Of a DNA stretch of 64,000 nucleotides, positions 1 through 11,872 are shown piece by piece (the stretch's first letter is position 1; the number at the start of each line of letters is the position of its first letter). Source of the stretch: Arenicola marina. Taxonomy: Eukaryota > Annelida > Polychaeta > Arenicolidae. The DNA is taken from NCBI GenBank assembly GCA_964019135.1, contig OZ025253.1, positions 41,732,109-41,796,108 on the forward strand. Direction: 5' to 3'. The translations under genes and the position numbers were made by a program. A model generated the notes under the pieces. It was given only the letters and a program-made list of their open reading frames with translations. It did not search any database and was not told where the DNA came from.

Positions 1-2130
1 TCTCACTTGTCGTGGATGTGTTCTCACATGTCGTGGATGTGTTCTCACATGTCGTGGATGTGTTGCCACATGTCGTGGCTGTGTTCTCACTTGTCGTGGA
101 TGTGTTCTCACATGTCGTGGATGTGTTCTCACATGTCGTGGATGTGTTGCCACATGTCGTGGCTGTGCTCCCACTTGTCGTGGATGTGTTCTCACATGTC
201 GTGGATGTGTTCTCACATGTCGTGGATGTGTTGCCACATGTCGAGGCTGTGTTCCAACATGTCGTGTCAGCGTTCCTACATTGGGTGGCAGTATTTTCAC
301 ATGTCGTGGCTTGTTCACACATGTCGTGGCAGTGTTGCCACATGTCGTGGCTGTGTTCCCACTTGTCGTGGATGTGTTCTCACATGTCGTGGATGTGTTC
401 TCACATGTCGTGGATGTGTTGCCACATGTCGAGGCTGTGTTCCAACATGTCGTGGCTGTGTTCCCACATATCGTGTCAGCGTTCCTACATTGGGTGGCAG
501 TGTTTCCACATGTCGTGGCTTGTTCACGCATGTCGTGGCAGTGTTGCCACATGTCGTGGATGTGTTGCCACATGTCGTGGCTGTGTTCCCACTTGTCGTG
601 GATGTGTTCTCACATGTCGTGGATGTGTTCTCACATGTCGTGGATGTGTTGCCACATGTCGTGGCAGTGTTTCACATGTCGTGGCAGTGTCCCAACATGT
701 CGTGGATGTGTTGCCACATGTCGTGGCAGTGTTTCACATGTCGTGGCAGTGTCCCAACATGTCGTGAATGTGTTGCCACGTGTCGTGGCTGTATTCCCAT
801 ATGTCGCGGTTGTGTTCCCATATGTCATGGCAGTGTTCCTACATGTCGTGACTTTGTTCGCACATGTCGTGTCGACGTTTCCACAGGTCGCGGCAATGTT
901 CCCACATGTTGAGGCAGTGTTTCCATATATCGCTGTAGTGTTGCCACATGTCGTGGCAGTGTTCCCACGTGTCGTGGCTGTGTTCCCACATATCGTGTCA
1001 GTGTTCCTACATTGGGTGGCAGTGTTTCCACATGTGGCTTGTTCTCACGTGTCGTGGATGTGTTCCCACACGTTGTGGCTGTGTTCCATCATGTCGTGAT
1101 TGTGTTTAAACATGTCGTGGCAGTGTTTCACTTGTCGTGGCAGTGTCCCAATATGTCGTGGTTGTGTTGCCACATGTCGTGGTTGTGTTGCCACATGTCG
1201 TGGTTGTGTTCCCACATGTCGTGGCACTGCGCCCACTTGTCGTGGATGTGTTGCCACATGTCGTGAATATATTCCCACATGTCGTGACTGTGTGGCCACA
1301 TGTCGTGGATGTGATGCCACATGTCGTGGATGTGATGCCACATGTCGTGGATGTGATGCCACATGTCGTGGATGTGTTGCCACATATCGTGGCTGTATTC
1401 CAATATGTCGCGGTTGTGTTTCCATATGTCATGGCAGTGTTCCCACATGTCGTGACTTTGTTCGCACATGTCGTGTCGACGTTTCCACAGGTCGCGGCAA
1501 TGTTCCCACATGTCGTGACTGTGTTGCCACATGTCGTGTCGACGTTTCCACAGGTCGCGGCAATGTTCCCACATGTCGTGACTGTGTTGCCACATGTCGT
1601 GGCAGTGTTCCCACATTTCGGAGCAGTGTTCCCATGTGTCGCGGCTGTGTTGCCACATGCCGTGGATGTGTTCCATCATGTCGTGAATGTGTTGCCACAT
1701 GTCGTGGCTGCGTTTTCACTGGTCGTGGCTGTGTTCCACATGTCCGTTGGCGCACGGGTCGCGGCAGTGTTCCCACGTATCGCGGCTGTTTTCGCACGGG
1801 TCCCTAAAGTGTTAGCACGGGTCGTGGTGGTGTTCCCACGTGGCGCGGCAGTGTTCCCACGGGTTGCGGCAGTGTTTCCCCCGGTCGCGTCAGTGTTGGC
1901 ACAGGTCGCGCCAGGTTTTTAGCAGGTCGCAGCAGTGTTCGCTCGGGTCGCGGCTGTGTTCCCACTGGTCGCGGTAGTGTTTCCACGGTTCGCCACAGTG
2001 TTCACACGGGTCGCCACAGTGTTCCCACGGGTCGCCACAGTGTTCTCACGGGTTGCAACAATGTTCCCACTGGTTGCTGTAGTGTTTCCCCTGGTCGCGG
2101 CTGTGTTCCACAGGGTCGCGGTAGTTATCC
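1..2130. repeat. 21-bp minisatellite array
   Basis: About 100 tandem copies of a 21-bp unit with core ACATGTCGTGG. From about 1740 the unit drifts to a variant with core GGGTCGCGGCAGTG. Units alternate in higher-order sets, for example an 84-bp block of four units near the left edge. Because 21 is a multiple of three and the unit lacks stops, frames stay open on both strands and translate to 7-residue repeats; this is a by-product of unit length, not evidence of a gene. The array is cut by the window edge. Confidence 0.95.
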
Positions 2131-2505
2131 CACCGGTCAGTGTGGTGTCCGCCGCGTGAGTGTGGTGTCCCCCACGGGTCAGTGTGGTGTCCGCCAAGGG
2201 TCAGTGTGGTGTCCGCCACGGGTCAGTGTGGTGTCCCCCACGGGTCAGTGTGGTGTCCACCACGGGTCAGTGTGGTGTCCGCCAAGGGTCAGTGTGGTGT
2301 CCCCCACGGGTCAGTGTGGTGTCCGCTACGGGTCAGTGTGGTGTCCGCCACGGGTCAGTGTGGTGTCCCCCACGGGTCAGTGTGGTGTCCACCACGGGTC
2401 AGTGTGGTGTCCGCCACGGGTCAGTGTGGTGTCCACCACGGGTCAGTGTGGTGTCCGCCACCGGTCAGTGTGGTGTCCACCACTGGTCAGTGTCGTGGCC
2501 ACCAA
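2131..2505. repeat. 22-bp minisatellite array (left copy)
   Basis: About 17 copies of a 22-bp unit with core GGTCAGTGTGGTGTCCGCC, directly continuing the 21-bp array. The unit resembles the 21-bp unit with one added base, so frames rotate and give a 22-residue repeat in translation. The same unit forms the array at 63472-64000. Confidence 0.95.
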
Positions 2506-2884
2506 TGTGGTCGCCATTCACGATGTGATATCTACAATGGTTCGAGTGCGAGATGGATTTATTTCAGCCCAAGTCTCACATATATATCCTGTCTGAACTT
2601 TTAAACGCGGATAGGATAGGATATTTCTGCTGAAATAAACTCTTCTCGTACGAGAAGCCACCACATATGCTTTTTCTCGAACAAATCACGTCAAAGTTTT
2701 TCCGGAGAAGTGACAATTACGCGCCATGCGAAAATGTTCAGTCGCAGAGCGCATGTTGTACTGGGATTATTCCAAACCTAGAGTCATTCGGCCGCAACCA
2801 AGCCCGAGTATGCGAAACGCTCCTGTAAAAGAGAGCATAGCCGACTCGTGAAGTCAACGATGGTCCATTTTATTTCAGCCGGAC

Positions 2885-3235
2885 CCCACTGATTCCCCCG
2901 CTGGTCGTAGTAGGGTCTCCGCAAATCGCAGAAGTGTCCCTGCGGGTCGCAGCAGTGCTCTCACTTGTCACAAGAGAGCCCCCAGGTGTCGCAGCAGTGT
3001 CCTTACGGATCGAAACCCACGGGTTTTCGCAGTGTCACCAACGGATTGCACTGTTGTGGCAGTGTTCTCACGGGCGGAATCAGCACCCACATGGGTCGTG
3101 GCATCAGTGTCCCAACGGGTCGCAGCAGTGTTGGTGGTATGTCTGCCATCTACATCTTGGGTCGCAGCAGTGTCCCCAAGAGCCATAGTTGTCTTGTCCG
3201 TGCGTCGCAGCAGTGTTCTCACAGGTTGTTACGTT
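2885..3235. repeat. Degenerate 21-bp repeats
   Basis: Scattered, diverged copies of the 21-bp unit (GGGTCGCAGCAGTGT and similar), separated from the main array by about 380 bp of non-repeat sequence. They look like older relatives of the left array. Confidence 0.75.
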
Positions 3236-3639
3236 GTCTTACCCCAACCATATCCACTGCCCAAAACAATAATCTGAACCCAACACTCGAAAGTGCCTCA
3301 GAATTAGCTCGGTGAAAAAATCGTAGAACCGCGCCTTCTTTTCGCTAAGTCCTTGTGGAAGCATAACGGACCCATGAACGAAGGGCCGTGTTGTTCCAGC
3401 CCTACTGCCTCATAACGTCCCAATACAAGTCGTTCAACACCAAATCGAGTGGCTAATTTGAAGTTGACTGCTGCTAACCAAGAGCCAGTTTTAAATCTAT
3501 CGTATTATATGACAGAAGTCAAGAAGCGGTTTGTTTGTTGCATAGTGCGACGGCAATCATTTGAATAGATTGACCGAGCCTTAAACATATATTTCGTCGG
3601 TTAGATGTTGTGGTTTGTTTTACTAAGGTTGGTGTCGGC

Positions 3640-3715
3640 CACTGGCCAGTGTGGTATCCGCCCATGGTCAGTGTGGTTTACGCCACGGGTCAGTGTGGTT
3701 TCCGCTTTCCCCGGT
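3640..3715. repeat. Three degenerate 22-bp repeat copies
   Basis: Three imperfect copies of GGTCAGTGTGGTNTCCGCC isolated in otherwise non-repetitive sequence, related to the arrays at both window edges. Confidence 0.75.
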
Positions 3716-4990
3716 CATGTGGCTCGATGTAGGCCAGAAAATGTGTCGTCATTTCCCCGATGTGAAACCGCGCATTTGCCCGAGACAGAAATAATTGTAC
3801 AACTGTGTGTTAATGCGCCGTGAAAGAAATTATGTGTAAAAAGTTCGGCATGATAATGTACTGTTTAAGCATAACGATTCCTCTAAAATAATTATCCATT
3901 TACTCTCGGCTGCATAGCATTAAAACGTTCCCTCACAAGCTGTTTCCAACCCAATATATTTGCACATTTAGACCTGATGGCTGGTTTCAAAATATCTCCC
4001 TATCAACTTAGTAGCCTTTTTTGCCAACCAGTGAAAACAGTTCTGAATAGCTTGAACAACGTTTATCCCATACTTAGTTAATTAAATAGAGATTGGTTTC
4101 CATTGTTCTGTTCAAATGACGAGGAGAATGAAGGCTTCATAGTTACACCTTCTTGCGTGTAATTTAATCAGGTCTTAGTTAAGTAGGTGTCATATAATTA
4201 GTCTTGTTACGTGCCAGTTTTAACAGGCATCCAGTCGTGCCTCCCTCCCTCACTGACAACTTGTCGTCTGCAACAACCCCACAACCCCATCATGTTTTCA
4301 AGGAAAACGACAGTTAAGCACGAATTTGAATGACTTAGTGCCGTTGCATTTACATTTAGGGTTTTCTTATGAAACTCTTGAGCTGCAGATACATCCAAAC
4401 ATGTTTTCGATCTGTCCCATTAATTGCTTTTATTCGTTATACGCACTAAGGTGCAATAAAGATAAAAATGCAAGGAACACTAAATTGTGTGTTGTGCTGG
4501 TAGGCGATTATTTTATTCTTAATATTGTTATGGAAATAAGCTCGAGCGGTGGCAAATGGTCAATCAGGAAAGTTATTCGGTGTTATTCAGTCAATGTCAG
4601 GTGTGGCTCTCTCGCATCGTCAAAGTCAAGCGAATCGTTCTCTGCTTCGTATGGTGTGCGTCAATGAAAAGTCTTTATAGTGTGCAATTTACTTATTTAT
4701 TTCAATGGACAAAGGTTCATCTGACTTATTCGATACAAAGGCTTAAGTAGATACAAGATGATATAAGTGGAGTATTTCCTATGTCTACTTTTTCGACTTG
4801 GAGACGCGCGAAGAAATTACCCTTGTTCTAAATCCGTACATTAGCAACACTACAGAAACCCCCAGTTTTCGACTTTGTGTCCTACCAGGCAATAATTACT
4901 AAAAAAACTCCCTAAAAGGTCTACTGTCTATAATCATATCTCACGCGCATAATAAATTCCGTTATATCACTCAAATGCCTAAAAGTTTCT
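3716..4990. other. No recognisable feature
   Basis: AT-rich non-repetitive sequence. Frames up to about 113 codons are present but I recognise no protein family and see no convincing splice context. Confidence 0.5.
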
Positions 4991-5008
4991 AATAAATGAA
5001 ATAACTAC

Positions 5009-5105
5009 CTGAGGACAGTGAGATGTTGCACGGTCAGCTGTCCAGTGACAACTGCCCGGTGTGTGCAGACAGCGCTCCTTTTATAGGCTGAGCGAGGTGA
5101 CGTGA
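5009..5105 (-). promoter_or_regulatory. TATA promoter and short first exon of a minus-strand gene
   Basis: Read on the minus strand there is a strong TATA box, CCTATAAAAGG, at 5087-5077. A CRE-like GTCACGTCACC lies just upstream at about 5105-5095. Some 70 bases downstream is a good donor, TCCTCAG|GTAGTT, with the exon ending at 5009. This is the layout of a promoter with a short non-coding first exon. The rest of the gene would lie at lower coordinates; I found no convincing downstream exon. Confidence 0.55.
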
Positions 5106-5219
5106 CAACATTTGCAAGCCAAAACTTCCGAAAGTTTTCTACCAAATTATGAATCTTTCCGCGGCTATACATCGAAATACCATGCTCTATACCAGGCATT
5201 TATCAAATACTACACGTAT

Positions 5220-6120
5220 AACAGAGAATTCACCTGATTAAGGTAAGTTTCTACTAAATTACTTCTATTTGCTCCACTTGGAAGCTTGAAGCGACATTTC
5301 TGTCCAACTGTCAATTCTACAGCTTGTCAACAAAGCGTGCTAGACGAGAGCGTAAATCCTTCAATTGCTGTTTAATATAATAATTTACACAAGTGACCAG
5401 CAGGTTTTAAACTCACGTCTATTACTAACTTTTAGGACAATAATGCCCATAAAGTAACCTGATACCTTCAATATTTAAAGTAAGATATCTAGACCAGTAT
5501 TTTACTTCTGACAGCCTGACACTTGACAGTCACTGACACTGTCAATAAAAACCAACTAGCCTATGGCATACTCTAGCTGTGTCTTCAACAATTCTCAAAG
5601 TTAATACAAAAAAATATGCAACCATGAACAATATAATTACTACCCACACATATTGCGTATCCAATGCCCGAGCATTACTAACTACAAGTAATACATAACT
5701 GCAAGTGGAACCGCATTACTTCCACATCTACCTACAACCAGACACGTATCAAGTATACATAATGATAACACAGCACTATTGCTATAGACTGTTTGTAATA
5801 AAACAGTAAAGTTGAAACAGCAATAATACCAGATACAACAAAGTATGGAGCGCCGTATGCTACACCGCCCTCGCTTCATATACAACAACATTCAGAAGAA
5901 AACATTATCCTATTATTGTATTTTCTCTTGTAAAACAAACACTCCAGAGGGTTGTGACCTGGCTAGGAGGCTAACAAATATCGGAGCTTATAGCTGTTAT
6001 TACGGACCAATTAAGCATATAAAATAATAATCTCCAAATAAAATAAACCAAAAGTTAAATTTTTTAACTTTGGAAGTAACCGGACCAGGCAGTCGACAGT
6101 CAAAGCGATCAGAGTCAGTC
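5220..6120. other. No recognisable feature
   Basis: AT-rich, no gene or repeat array that I can support. Short frames of 60-70 codons show no family resemblance. Confidence 0.5.
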
Positions 6121-6137
6121 GAAGGCTAGCGAGTTCG

Positions 6138-6480
6138 GCCCCCCCCCCCCCCCACTCCAACGCCTATCAGGTGCTCAAACCTGAAATCATTCCCATACAT
6201 GAGGGTTAACCTAAATGCAATGGCGAGTGATAAAAAAAAAGTAAAAAAAAAAAACGGACCTGGAGCCATGAAAGGAACAAAAGCGAAAATTTGAAAAAAG
6301 GTAAACAAACGGGCGCCATTTTGTTTTTTGTCGCATACCAATAAATTCTCCCTAGCCCTCCACATACCCTTCACCCCCCCCCCCCCCCGCCTTCCAACTA
6401 CCCCCCTCTGGCCTACCGTCTACCCCACTACACCTTTTACCCCCTCGTCTAACTACCCCCCTCCCCCCAGTCACCGGATG
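6138..6480. repeat. Poly-C and poly-A rich low-complexity tract
   Basis: Runs of about 14-15 C at 6139 and 6376, several A runs near 6231-6260, and C-rich simple sequence to 6470. It lies just beyond the 3' end of the cGAS-like gene. Confidence 0.85.
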
Positions 6481-6499
6481 TAAACAAACCGCCGCCATC

Positions 6500-6595
6500 T
6501 TGTGACGTCACCTGTTGGGGTCACGTGATACGACACCCGTGACGTGGTTGGTGTGTCAGTGATCACGTGACCTGTGTGACGTCACAGAGCTGGCG
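6500..6595. promoter_or_regulatory. Cluster of CRE and E-box palindromes
   Basis: Two perfect TGACGTCA sites (near 6503 and 6577) and several CACGTGA sites within about 100 bp. The right part overlaps the last codons of the cGAS-like frame, so part of the pattern may be coincidental. Regulatory function is an inference. Confidence 0.35.
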
Positions 6596-8325
6596 GCAGA
6601 CCTCCTTGTGACAATCATAGAGGGAGGGGCGGGGAAACAAGAGCCAGACAGGCCACACTGACCGCGCCCAGGCACTGTCCTCTGGGAGACTTGTGTCCAG
6701 CCACTCTCCCCGCGCTGACTGCGGATCGATGTCCGGCACCCCCTCACCACTCAGCAGGGGGTGGCGGACACCCCCACTCGCCAGCTCCCTCATGTACTGA
6801 CGGACCCCCCTCACCCCCTCCTTCACCAGGTCCCTCAAGACGAGGTACTTGAGGAAGGCGGAGCAGACCTCAAGTAGGGGTGAGGGTGGCAGCCCCACAG
6901 CCTGCCTCACGGCGGGGTGGAGGTGGCGGGCAGTGTCCCTGTATGACAGCCACTGGGCCTGACGGGTCAGGTTCTCACACAGGCCACACTCACCCTGACA
7001 CCCCCCAGCCCCCCGCGCCGCCCGGTGCGCTGTGTGGGTGGCGGACACCACCAGCGCCACCCTGCTCCAGTAAACCCCCCGCCCAGCCTGCCACTCCCCC
7101 TCCCCCTCCCTCCTCTCTGGCAGACTCAGACTCCCGGTCCTCAGCGACTGCCTAACACACTCAGAGAGCCCTTCCACGTCTACCAACCCCCCGATACACC
7201 CCCGGGCCCCCCCTCCCCCACCCCCCAGGGCCGCCAGGGTGTCCCTGGCCTCCCTCATCTCCTCCTCCATCTCATCCAGGGGGCACCACTGGAGGTAGCG
7301 CGGCGCCAGGAGCTTGAGGCCCCGGATGAGGGTGACGACGGGGGGTGAGCGGTGGCCGAGGGCGACCAGCGCGTGCGTCTCCACCACACACGTCGTCGGT
7401 AACCACACGCCCCTACCCTGCCACCCCGGCACCAGGTGGACGGGGTGTGAGGACGGCTCCAGCCCCGCCACCTCCTCCAGGCGGCATATCGCCTGCTGGG
7501 TGACACCCTTCAGGGCCTCCCGGGGGACAGGGAAGGCGGGGGTGAGGTCACAGGTCAGCCGGGTCTCCCCCCGCCACACCAGAGACAGGGTGACAGTTGT
7601 GGCGCCGACCTTCACCCTGGTGTACCAGGGAGAGAGGATGCCGTAGTGGGTCAGACCCTTCCGGGAGCGTGACGGTGGGCAGCACGGCATCCAGCCCGTC
7701 CGCCCAGCGGTTGCGAAAGGCCTCAGGGCCCACCTCACATTCCTCCACCCCCTCCACGACACGGGGCTCACCTCTCAGGACATTCTTCCTCCCCTTCTCC
7801 CGGCAGGCGGCCAGGGCCTTGCCACTCACCCACACACTATACTCCACCCTCCCCCCCTCCTCCTCCCTCACCACCCTCACCCCCTCCCACGCCACACTAA
7901 CTAAAATATCAAACTCGTTCGCCTTCGGTCTGACATCTGTCCCGTCGCCATGACTGCCGACCAGCGTGTCCCGGTGTCTGGCAAACAGGGGGTCCCTCCT
8001 ACCCACCGCCGCAACCAGGTCACAGACTAACCTCTGGAAGGCTTTACTCCGGGCCACCGTGTCAGGGTGACCCCAGTCGAACGTGCCCCCCTCCAGCGTG
8101 GCCGCCTCCTCCGCCAGGGTGCCAGGGGGTCGGCGCTCCACCCGTAACCGGGAGGTGCGGACTATGGCGTTCTGGGGGTCGTACACCCCTGGCAGGTCCA
8201 CCCGCCAGGTGGGGGTGCGGGGGGTAGTCGGGCCAGGGGTGAGGTCCTGAAGCGTCCCTTTCTGGGGGGTGGCGGTGCCGTGGGTGAGGTTCTGGGGGGG
8301 GGGGGGGCTTGCAGCTGATGTTGAC
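6563..8325 (-). pseudogene. Mab-21/cGAS-like receptor (cGLR), large 3' exon with a frame break
   Basis: Two overlapping minus-strand frames cover one Mab-21-type nucleotidyltransferase. The upstream frame (8325 to about 7665) has the GS motif and acidic pair in GSHGDGTDV and NEFDIL; the Glu codon is at 7916-7914. The downstream frame (about 7660 to 6563) has KGLTHYGILSPWY, then the third acidic residue in LTCDLTPAF (Asp at 7549-7547), and a helical C-terminal lobe containing CQGECGLC. All three metal-binding acids of the cGAS family are thus present. The frame changes once, near 7660-7680: a one-base indel in a broken gene, a sequencing error, or less likely a tiny intron. An acceptor, TTTCTATTTAAG, precedes 8325, so upstream exons are expected but were not found. 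cGLRs sense nucleic acid or other foreign ligands and make cyclic nucleotides that act on STING; the ligand here is unknown. An ITPRIP-like or plain Mab-21 protein is the alternative. Confidence 0.72.
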
Positions 8326-8667
8326 CTTAAATAGAAAACAATAAACTGGTTTAGACATTTTGTTTTCAAAAGAGAAAACATGTAGTTTACAGCAATAGCT
8401 CTAGACTGTAATTGTAAAGTGTGTCAGATGAATGATCTGATAAAACTCTATAACTTAAATAGGTCTAGTAAGCTTATTTTCGTTAATGTTTATTAAAGAT
8501 TTACTTTTAGGCCTATAAGCTTTATAGATATGTAGCTTGAGTCTTCTTACATTGTCAAGTAGATATTCATTTCGTAAATTAGGTTACTAATTTACAAGTA
8601 ACTTATGCAATATGTCAAGACTCAAGGTATTGTCTACAATAGTCAAGATGGAGAACCAATAAATATT

Positions 8668-9380
8668 CTGACAGATTGACAATGACAATGAATCAAGTCT
8701 AAAGTTTTGTCCCATTGAACGAGGGACTCGGAGACGCTGATGACGATATTGAAGGGGGAGACAGAGACTAATTAATCCAGGTCCAGGAGCCACATCGTCT
8801 CTCTCCTGGGAGGGAATGGCAAATAATTTTTAGATCTAACCATATTTCGCACCTGAAGAGAAACTGTAAACAGAAAATAGAAACATATTTGGACATCTAG
8901 ATACTAAAAGGCTAGGCTAGTGTTATAGGTCATCAGGTTAGATGATGTCTATATAGTCCACAACAATAGAGCAATAAAGACTTTAGCCTTTACTTTAGCC
9001 TGAAAGTTCAGACGTTACAGTCCTGACACGTGACTTGTTCTTGCGACTGTACAGTCACAGTCACAGTCACAAGAACAAGTGTCAGGACTGTAACGTCTGA
9101 ACTTTCAGGCTATAAAGACTTTAGATATCATGACAGGCTGACAATGACAGGGTTAAAGTTTTGTCCAAATGGCAAACGTCATTGAACGCGAGATTGATAG
9201 CGAAGGGGGAAAGAGAGGCTAATTAATGCCAAACCGTGATTAATCCAGGAGCCACATCGTCTCCCTCCTGGGAGGGAATGCCGAATGGCAAATAAGGTTA
9301 GAGCTAGCTTTATTTCGCACCTGAAGTGGGAAGAATTTAATCCAATATGCCACATCGTCACCCTCCTGGGAGGGAATGGC
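8668..9380. repeat. Direct repeats flanking a hairpin
   Basis: A segment of roughly 180 bp at 8668-8845 recurs with changes at 9130-9330, including CACATCGTC...CTCCTGGGAGGGAATG. A third short copy of that end lies at 9351-9380. The 8997-9111 hairpin sits between the two main copies. Confidence 0.7.
8997..9111. repeat. Foldback hairpin with about 42-bp arms
   Basis: The arm starting AGCCTGAAAGTTCAGACG at 8997 is repeated in inverse from 9111 back to 9070, almost perfectly, around a short centre of CAGTCA repeats. It may be a very small MITE or a non-coding hairpin. Confidence 0.85.
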
Positions 9381-10900
9381 TACACCGACCGACTGACAAA
9401 AACTACAGCCTGCGGTGACGACGATCAGTAAACAAACTGTGCGGAGTGCGATCGGCGCGTGAGAATTCGAACGTCATATCATTTCGGTGACTATGGTGTC
9501 ACGCGCCACGCGTCAACTTCGCTGCTGAGGACGGAGCGCGAAGGTCAAGGCCGGTACAGATTGGGATTTGTTTGTCAAACTGCGAGGCCAAAAGGCTAAA
9601 TATAAATACAGGGTTTTGGCGGGTTGTAAAATAACGAGGCCAAGAGGCTATATATACATCATAACATAAAACTTCATGTTTATAACCTGAGACAGGCGCG
9701 GATCCACTGTGTGTGTGGCGGTTGGGGGCATTTTGTTTGAGCGAGGATGCAGTTTTTTCATTGGCACTGTATGTTCTGTACTGGACCACCCACAATAATT
9801 AATGGGGGGGGGAGGGGGCTTTTTATTTCACCGTGAATTGATAATGAAGACCGACCGTTGAGGGGGGGGGGGTGTAGTGACTCTAATACTGAGATTGGGA
9901 GAGTTCCGGGGTACACCCCTTCTATGTAAGAGTAGATCTATAGTTTTATCACAAATGTTTCCTCTCTCAGGCATCACGGGGCACCCTCGGACCACATTTG
10001 TAGAATATTGCCACCCAGGCACTGAGGAAGATAATTCAGGGTGAACTGGGAATGTAGCCTTAGCCGACCCTTCGTGACTATGGACTTACATTCATTATAA
10101 TCTAGGAGTTTTCATATAAAAACGGTTATAGAGTAGAGCGTTTTCATATAAAAACGGTTATAGAGTAGAGCCCCCCCCGCCAACCCCTTCTATTCTGTCA
10201 CTAAATTCTTCGTGAACCGCGAATACAGTTTTCAATTATTTATTCTTCGAGATCTAGGCACCAAATCCCCTCTGCCCCGCTCCCCACCCCCCCCTCAACT
10301 CTGACCCATCCCATTAATATTGTGGGTGGTGGTTGTTGAGAGGCAGAGAGGCACAGGTCACCTGATCAACTGATCATAATGCGCCCATGCACTACAAGGG
10401 TCGGTCACTGCCATCATTACACGCACCTTCCAAGAAAAAGCCATAGAAGCAGTGATGCCAGACGAGTAACATACCAATACCGGACACAAGGACACGGATC
10501 AGTTACGGACCCTGATTAACATACACAATGATTTGTCTTGCTATCTAAGTCATACCGTTGATCAATTTAAAGGACTAATTTAAAGAACTTTTTTAACTCC
10601 CATTTTTGTTTTCATGCTGTTAAGATAAATCCCAGCTGCCAGTGATGCAAGACACCTACGAGCCAATTATTGACACACATGTGTATCGATATGGTGCAAA
10701 TTACAATTTCAGTCTACAAAGTCAATTAAAAAATTATATGCCTGGGACGGGCATCCACGGTGGTTAGGCAAAGTGACTTCTACGCAATGTTGCGAATAGG
10801 TTGTAATTGGAAGGAGTGGGTGGGGGGGGGGCTCAACAACCAGTCAATGAATTGGGGCATCCTTGCTCACAATGGGGTACCCCGGACGACCCAATAGCCC
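9381..10900. other. Non-coding, homopolymers and a 32-bp duplication
   Basis: No gene that I can support. Notable items are poly-G runs near 9806 and 9862 and an exact tandem duplication of period 32 at 10108-10171 (core TATAAAAACGGTTATAGAG). Confidence 0.5.
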
Positions 10901-10914
10901 CCCCCCCCCCATTC

Positions 10915-11040
10915 AGACCGCTCACAGCGGACAGTGGTAAGTGTACCAGTCAGGCCGCTCACAGCGTACAGTGGTCAGTGTACCAGTCAGGCCGCCCATA
11001 ACGGACAGGGGTCAGTGTACCAGTTAGACCGCCCACAGAT
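10915..11040. repeat. Short tandem repeat, about 3.5 copies of a 36-bp unit
   Basis: Imperfect copies of a unit containing GGCCGCTCACAGCG and GTCAGTGTACCAGT. Confidence 0.8.
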
Positions 11041-11241
11041 CAAATTATTCATATGTACATAAACAATGATTTGAAGATATTTTCAAATACTCTGTGACCG
11101 TCTGCCTTGGTTTGCCATGTCAACAAGGGGAGGGTGGGGCGGGGGGGGGGGGGAGTCTGGTTCGTCCGGACCTCCCTTCTGGAGCAATGATAGACGTTTT
11201 CAATGCTAGTTTTTTTTTCGTCGAAGCGCCACCTTTTCTCT

Positions 11242-11872
11242 ATTGTGCAAAATATTATGCATCTATATTAAATATTAAGAACTCTGCAGCATTTCTAAGT
11301 GACATTCCCACCCATTTTATGCACCGCCATTAATAAAATATGTCAGAGAGGGGAAAGCTAATAATTTTTTTGTGGGGCTGTGTCAACTGATTACAGGGAA
11401 TGTTGTAGAAACCTAGTGTATTGAACTTCAATTGTGCAAAATATTATGCATCTATATTAAATATTAAGAACTCTGCAGCATTTCTAAGTGACATTCCCAA
11501 CCATTTCATGCACCGCCATTAATGAAATATGTCAGAGAGGGGAAAGCTAATAATTTTTTTGTGGGGCTGTGTCAACTGATTACAGGGAATGTTGTAGAAA
11601 CCTAGTGTATTGAACTTCAATTGTGCAAAATATTATGCATCTATAGTAAATATTAAGAACTCTGCAGCATTTCTAAGTGACATTCCCAACCATTTCATGC
11701 ACCGCCATTAATGAAATATGTCAGAGAGGGGAGAGCTAATAATTTTTTTGTGGGGCTGTGTCAACTGATTACAGGGAATGCTGTAGAAACCTAGTGTATT
11801 GAACTTCAATTGTGCAAAATATTATGCGCCTATATTAAATATTGAGAACTCTGCAGCATTTTAAAGTTGTGG
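11242..11872. repeat. 189-bp tandem repeat, about 3.3 copies
   Basis: Copies begin with ATTGTGCAAAATATTATGC at 11242, 11431, 11620 and 11809, giving a period of 189 bp. The copies are nearly identical and the fourth is partial. Confidence 0.93.

Noticed and set aside
7-1099. Cys/Trp-rich plus-strand frames
   Set aside because: By-product of the 21-bp unit, with several frames open on both strands and no non-repeat part.
1-2505. CRISPR-like array
   Set aside because: Units are head-to-tail without unique spacers, and the window is eukaryotic.
4326-4667. 113-codon plus-strand frame
   Set aside because: Low complexity of context, no motif, and no splice or promoter support.
9499-9795. 98-codon minus-strand frame as an upstream cGLR exon
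   Set aside because: No cGLR-like residues and no matching splice sites.
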